Shown in pieces: positions 63,158 through 64,000 of a DNA stretch of 64,000 nucleotides. Origin of the DNA: an uncultured Bacteroidales bacterium (GTDB taxonomy: Bacteria > Bacteroidota > Bacteroidia > Bacteroidales > Bacteroidaceae). The notes under the pieces are model-generated. The model was not told where the DNA came from and made no database searches. It was given only the letters and a program-made list of their open reading frames with translations. Position 1 is the first letter of the stretch; the number at the start of each line of letters is the position of its first letter. Location: positions 124,001 through 188,000 of the forward strand of contig CACWTU010000006.1 of NCBI GenBank assembly GCA_902763885.1, in the 5' to 3' direction. Position numbers and translations under genes: made by a program.

Positions 63158-63194
63158 TCATGGGGTAAATGCCCTTAAGCAATTTACCCCATGA
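63158..63194. terminator. hairpin downstream of the last AT-rich gene
   Basis: TCATGGGGTAAAT (63158-63170) and ATTTACCCCATGA (63182-63194) form a perfect 13 bp stem. It lies past the stop of the minus-strand gene at 63240. A second small stem AAAACGCT/AGCGTTTT is at about 63124-63147. Confidence 0.65.
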
Positions 63195-63239
63195 CTTAAA
63201 AAATATGCTTTCTACGTATTTCTTACAAGCTTTATACTT

Positions 63240-64000
63240 TTACTTCAAAGAGAGTTTCTCCAATGTTTTTTTTAGCATTTCCTCCGATTCTATATTATAG
63301 TCTTTTATACAACTCCAAACATAATTCCTGATATTTTCGTAATCGCCGCTGTTATACCATTGATTTAAGTCATTTAGTGTTTTTTTACTTTGATTATCCG
63401 GCTTAATAAGACCGGTAACATATAGCATTAGAGCGAACAGTTTGTTTTTATCTGTTATCAATAACAATCTTTTCTTTCTTTCCTCATCATTTAAGGTCGA
63501 ATGTTTGATACTATTGTTGTTCAAATATCCAAATACAAAATATTTAAGTAGTGCAATCTGCTGCCACTTGTTTACCTTACTACGTATAATTTTTGGTTCT
63601 AACAAACCATCAAGACAACCGCTATCATTTCTTTCTTTTAGTTCTTCATCTGTCAAATCCCCTTTAGTATTGTAATACAAATACTTCATATAATCGGGAG
63701 TTAACTTAGGTTGCAAATTTTCTAGATATTGCTCAGTTTCAGGATTATGTTTTTCTTTTAAAAAATGGTCGATAAGCTGACCTATTAAGTGTATTGTTTG
63801 TGGGGTAGTAATTGATATCTTTTCTTTATCAACGCCATTAGCCAATGTTAGAATGCCATTATACAGCGGGTATGAAGATTCCCAATTATTATTGCTGAAA
63901 TTCAAATTTCTTATACGCGCAACTAATAATTCCAAGTCTCCCTTGATACTCCTACTCTTCTTTTCTACTTTCAATAATTCTCCTGAATAATAATTGCAGA
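63240..64000 (-). CDS. AT-rich hypothetical protein (5' end open at window edge)
   Basis: At least 244 residues from a TTG at 63974; the frame stays open to 64000, so the true start may be outside. Helical and charged, with no signal peptide. Segments such as KWQQIALLKYFVFGYLNNNS do not match a known family to me. Composition is AT-rich like the gene at 59019 and unlike the housekeeping genes. Confidence 0.6.
   Translation of the reverse strand, partial: CNYYSGELLKVEKKSRSIKGDLELLVARIRNLNFSNNNWESSYPLYNGILTLANGVDKEKISITTPQTIHLIGQLIDHFLKEKHNPETEQYLENLQPKLTPDYMKYLYYNTKGDLTDEELKERNDSGCLDGLLEPKIIRSKVNKWQQIALLKYFVFGYLNNNSIKHSTLNDEERKKRLLLITDKNKLFALMLYVTGLIKPDNQSKKTLNDLNQWYNSGDYENIRNYVWSCIKDYNIESEEMLKKTLEKLSLK

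Overview
The window comes from a Bacteroidales chromosome (Prevotella/Bacteroides-like). Three things point there. Promoters follow the Bacteroidetes pattern TTTG/TTG, about 19-20 bp, then TAnnTTTG. The gene families include DUF4831, a Tsx-like porin, a CBM20-MalQ, CotH/LTD surface proteins with a T9SS-like tail, FISUMP lipoproteins and GH9/GH3 enzymes. The tmRNA tag reads GETNFAFAA. Most of the window is core housekeeping sequence; the last ~6 kb is accessory and partly AT-rich.

Layout. 0-2.3 kb: 5' part of an FtsX/MacB-type permease, divergent from a small secreted protein. 2.3-4.4 kb: rplU-rpmA behind a structured leader, then serS. 4.5-9.8 kb, minus strand: a lipoprotein, the miaA-lipid kinase-kdsA operon and gap. 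9.9-16.4 kb: a hypothetical, coiled-coil protein-zapA, a structured RNA, rny, a CotH/lamin-tail surface protein and an HD hydrolase. 16.4-17.1 kb: tmRNA and a palindromic area with an inverted copy of the tmRNA 3' end. 17.1-27 kb: lipoproteins, hpt-adk-obg, divergent nnrD-DUF4831, and a nucleobase-uptake cluster (two NCS2 permeases flanking a Tsx-like channel). 27-37.7 kb: malQ, ffh, folD, a CapA-like protein, GH9, a sodium:amino-acid symporter, a voltage-gated K+ channel and tRNA-His. 37.7-51.8 kb: lipoproteins, a HAD phosphatase, a prolyl-tRNA editing protein, queF with a queuosine-precursor transporter under a probable preQ1-I riboswitch, GH3, a fused amino-acid ABC transporter with its ATPase, a sugar-kinase-like protein, a Dcu transporter and a radical SAM protein. 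51.9-56.4 kb: two diverged copies of a cassette pairing a membrane-anchored LytTR regulator with two small ExbB/TolQ-like membrane proteins; one copy also has a TonB-C protein. 56.4-64 kb: GNAT, a beta-propeller lipoprotein with a damaged start, a RelB antitoxin with a PIN-toxin remnant, AT-rich lipoproteins, a LOTUS-DUF3825 operon and an unknown AT-rich gene.

The most distinctive non-coding feature is a dense set of dispersed palindromes. One family (core AAAGGGGAC or its variants; 16 loci) sits flush against stop codons, often filling the gap between convergent genes, and its arms co-vary. A second family (~85 bp, at least 4 copies) invades the ends of coding regions. A third (~66 bp) lies beside the tRNA-His gene and the tmRNA end. 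The duplicated LytTR/ExbB-like cassette, with shared GGATTTGAC repeats in its divergent promoter regions, is the best candidate for an undescribed system.
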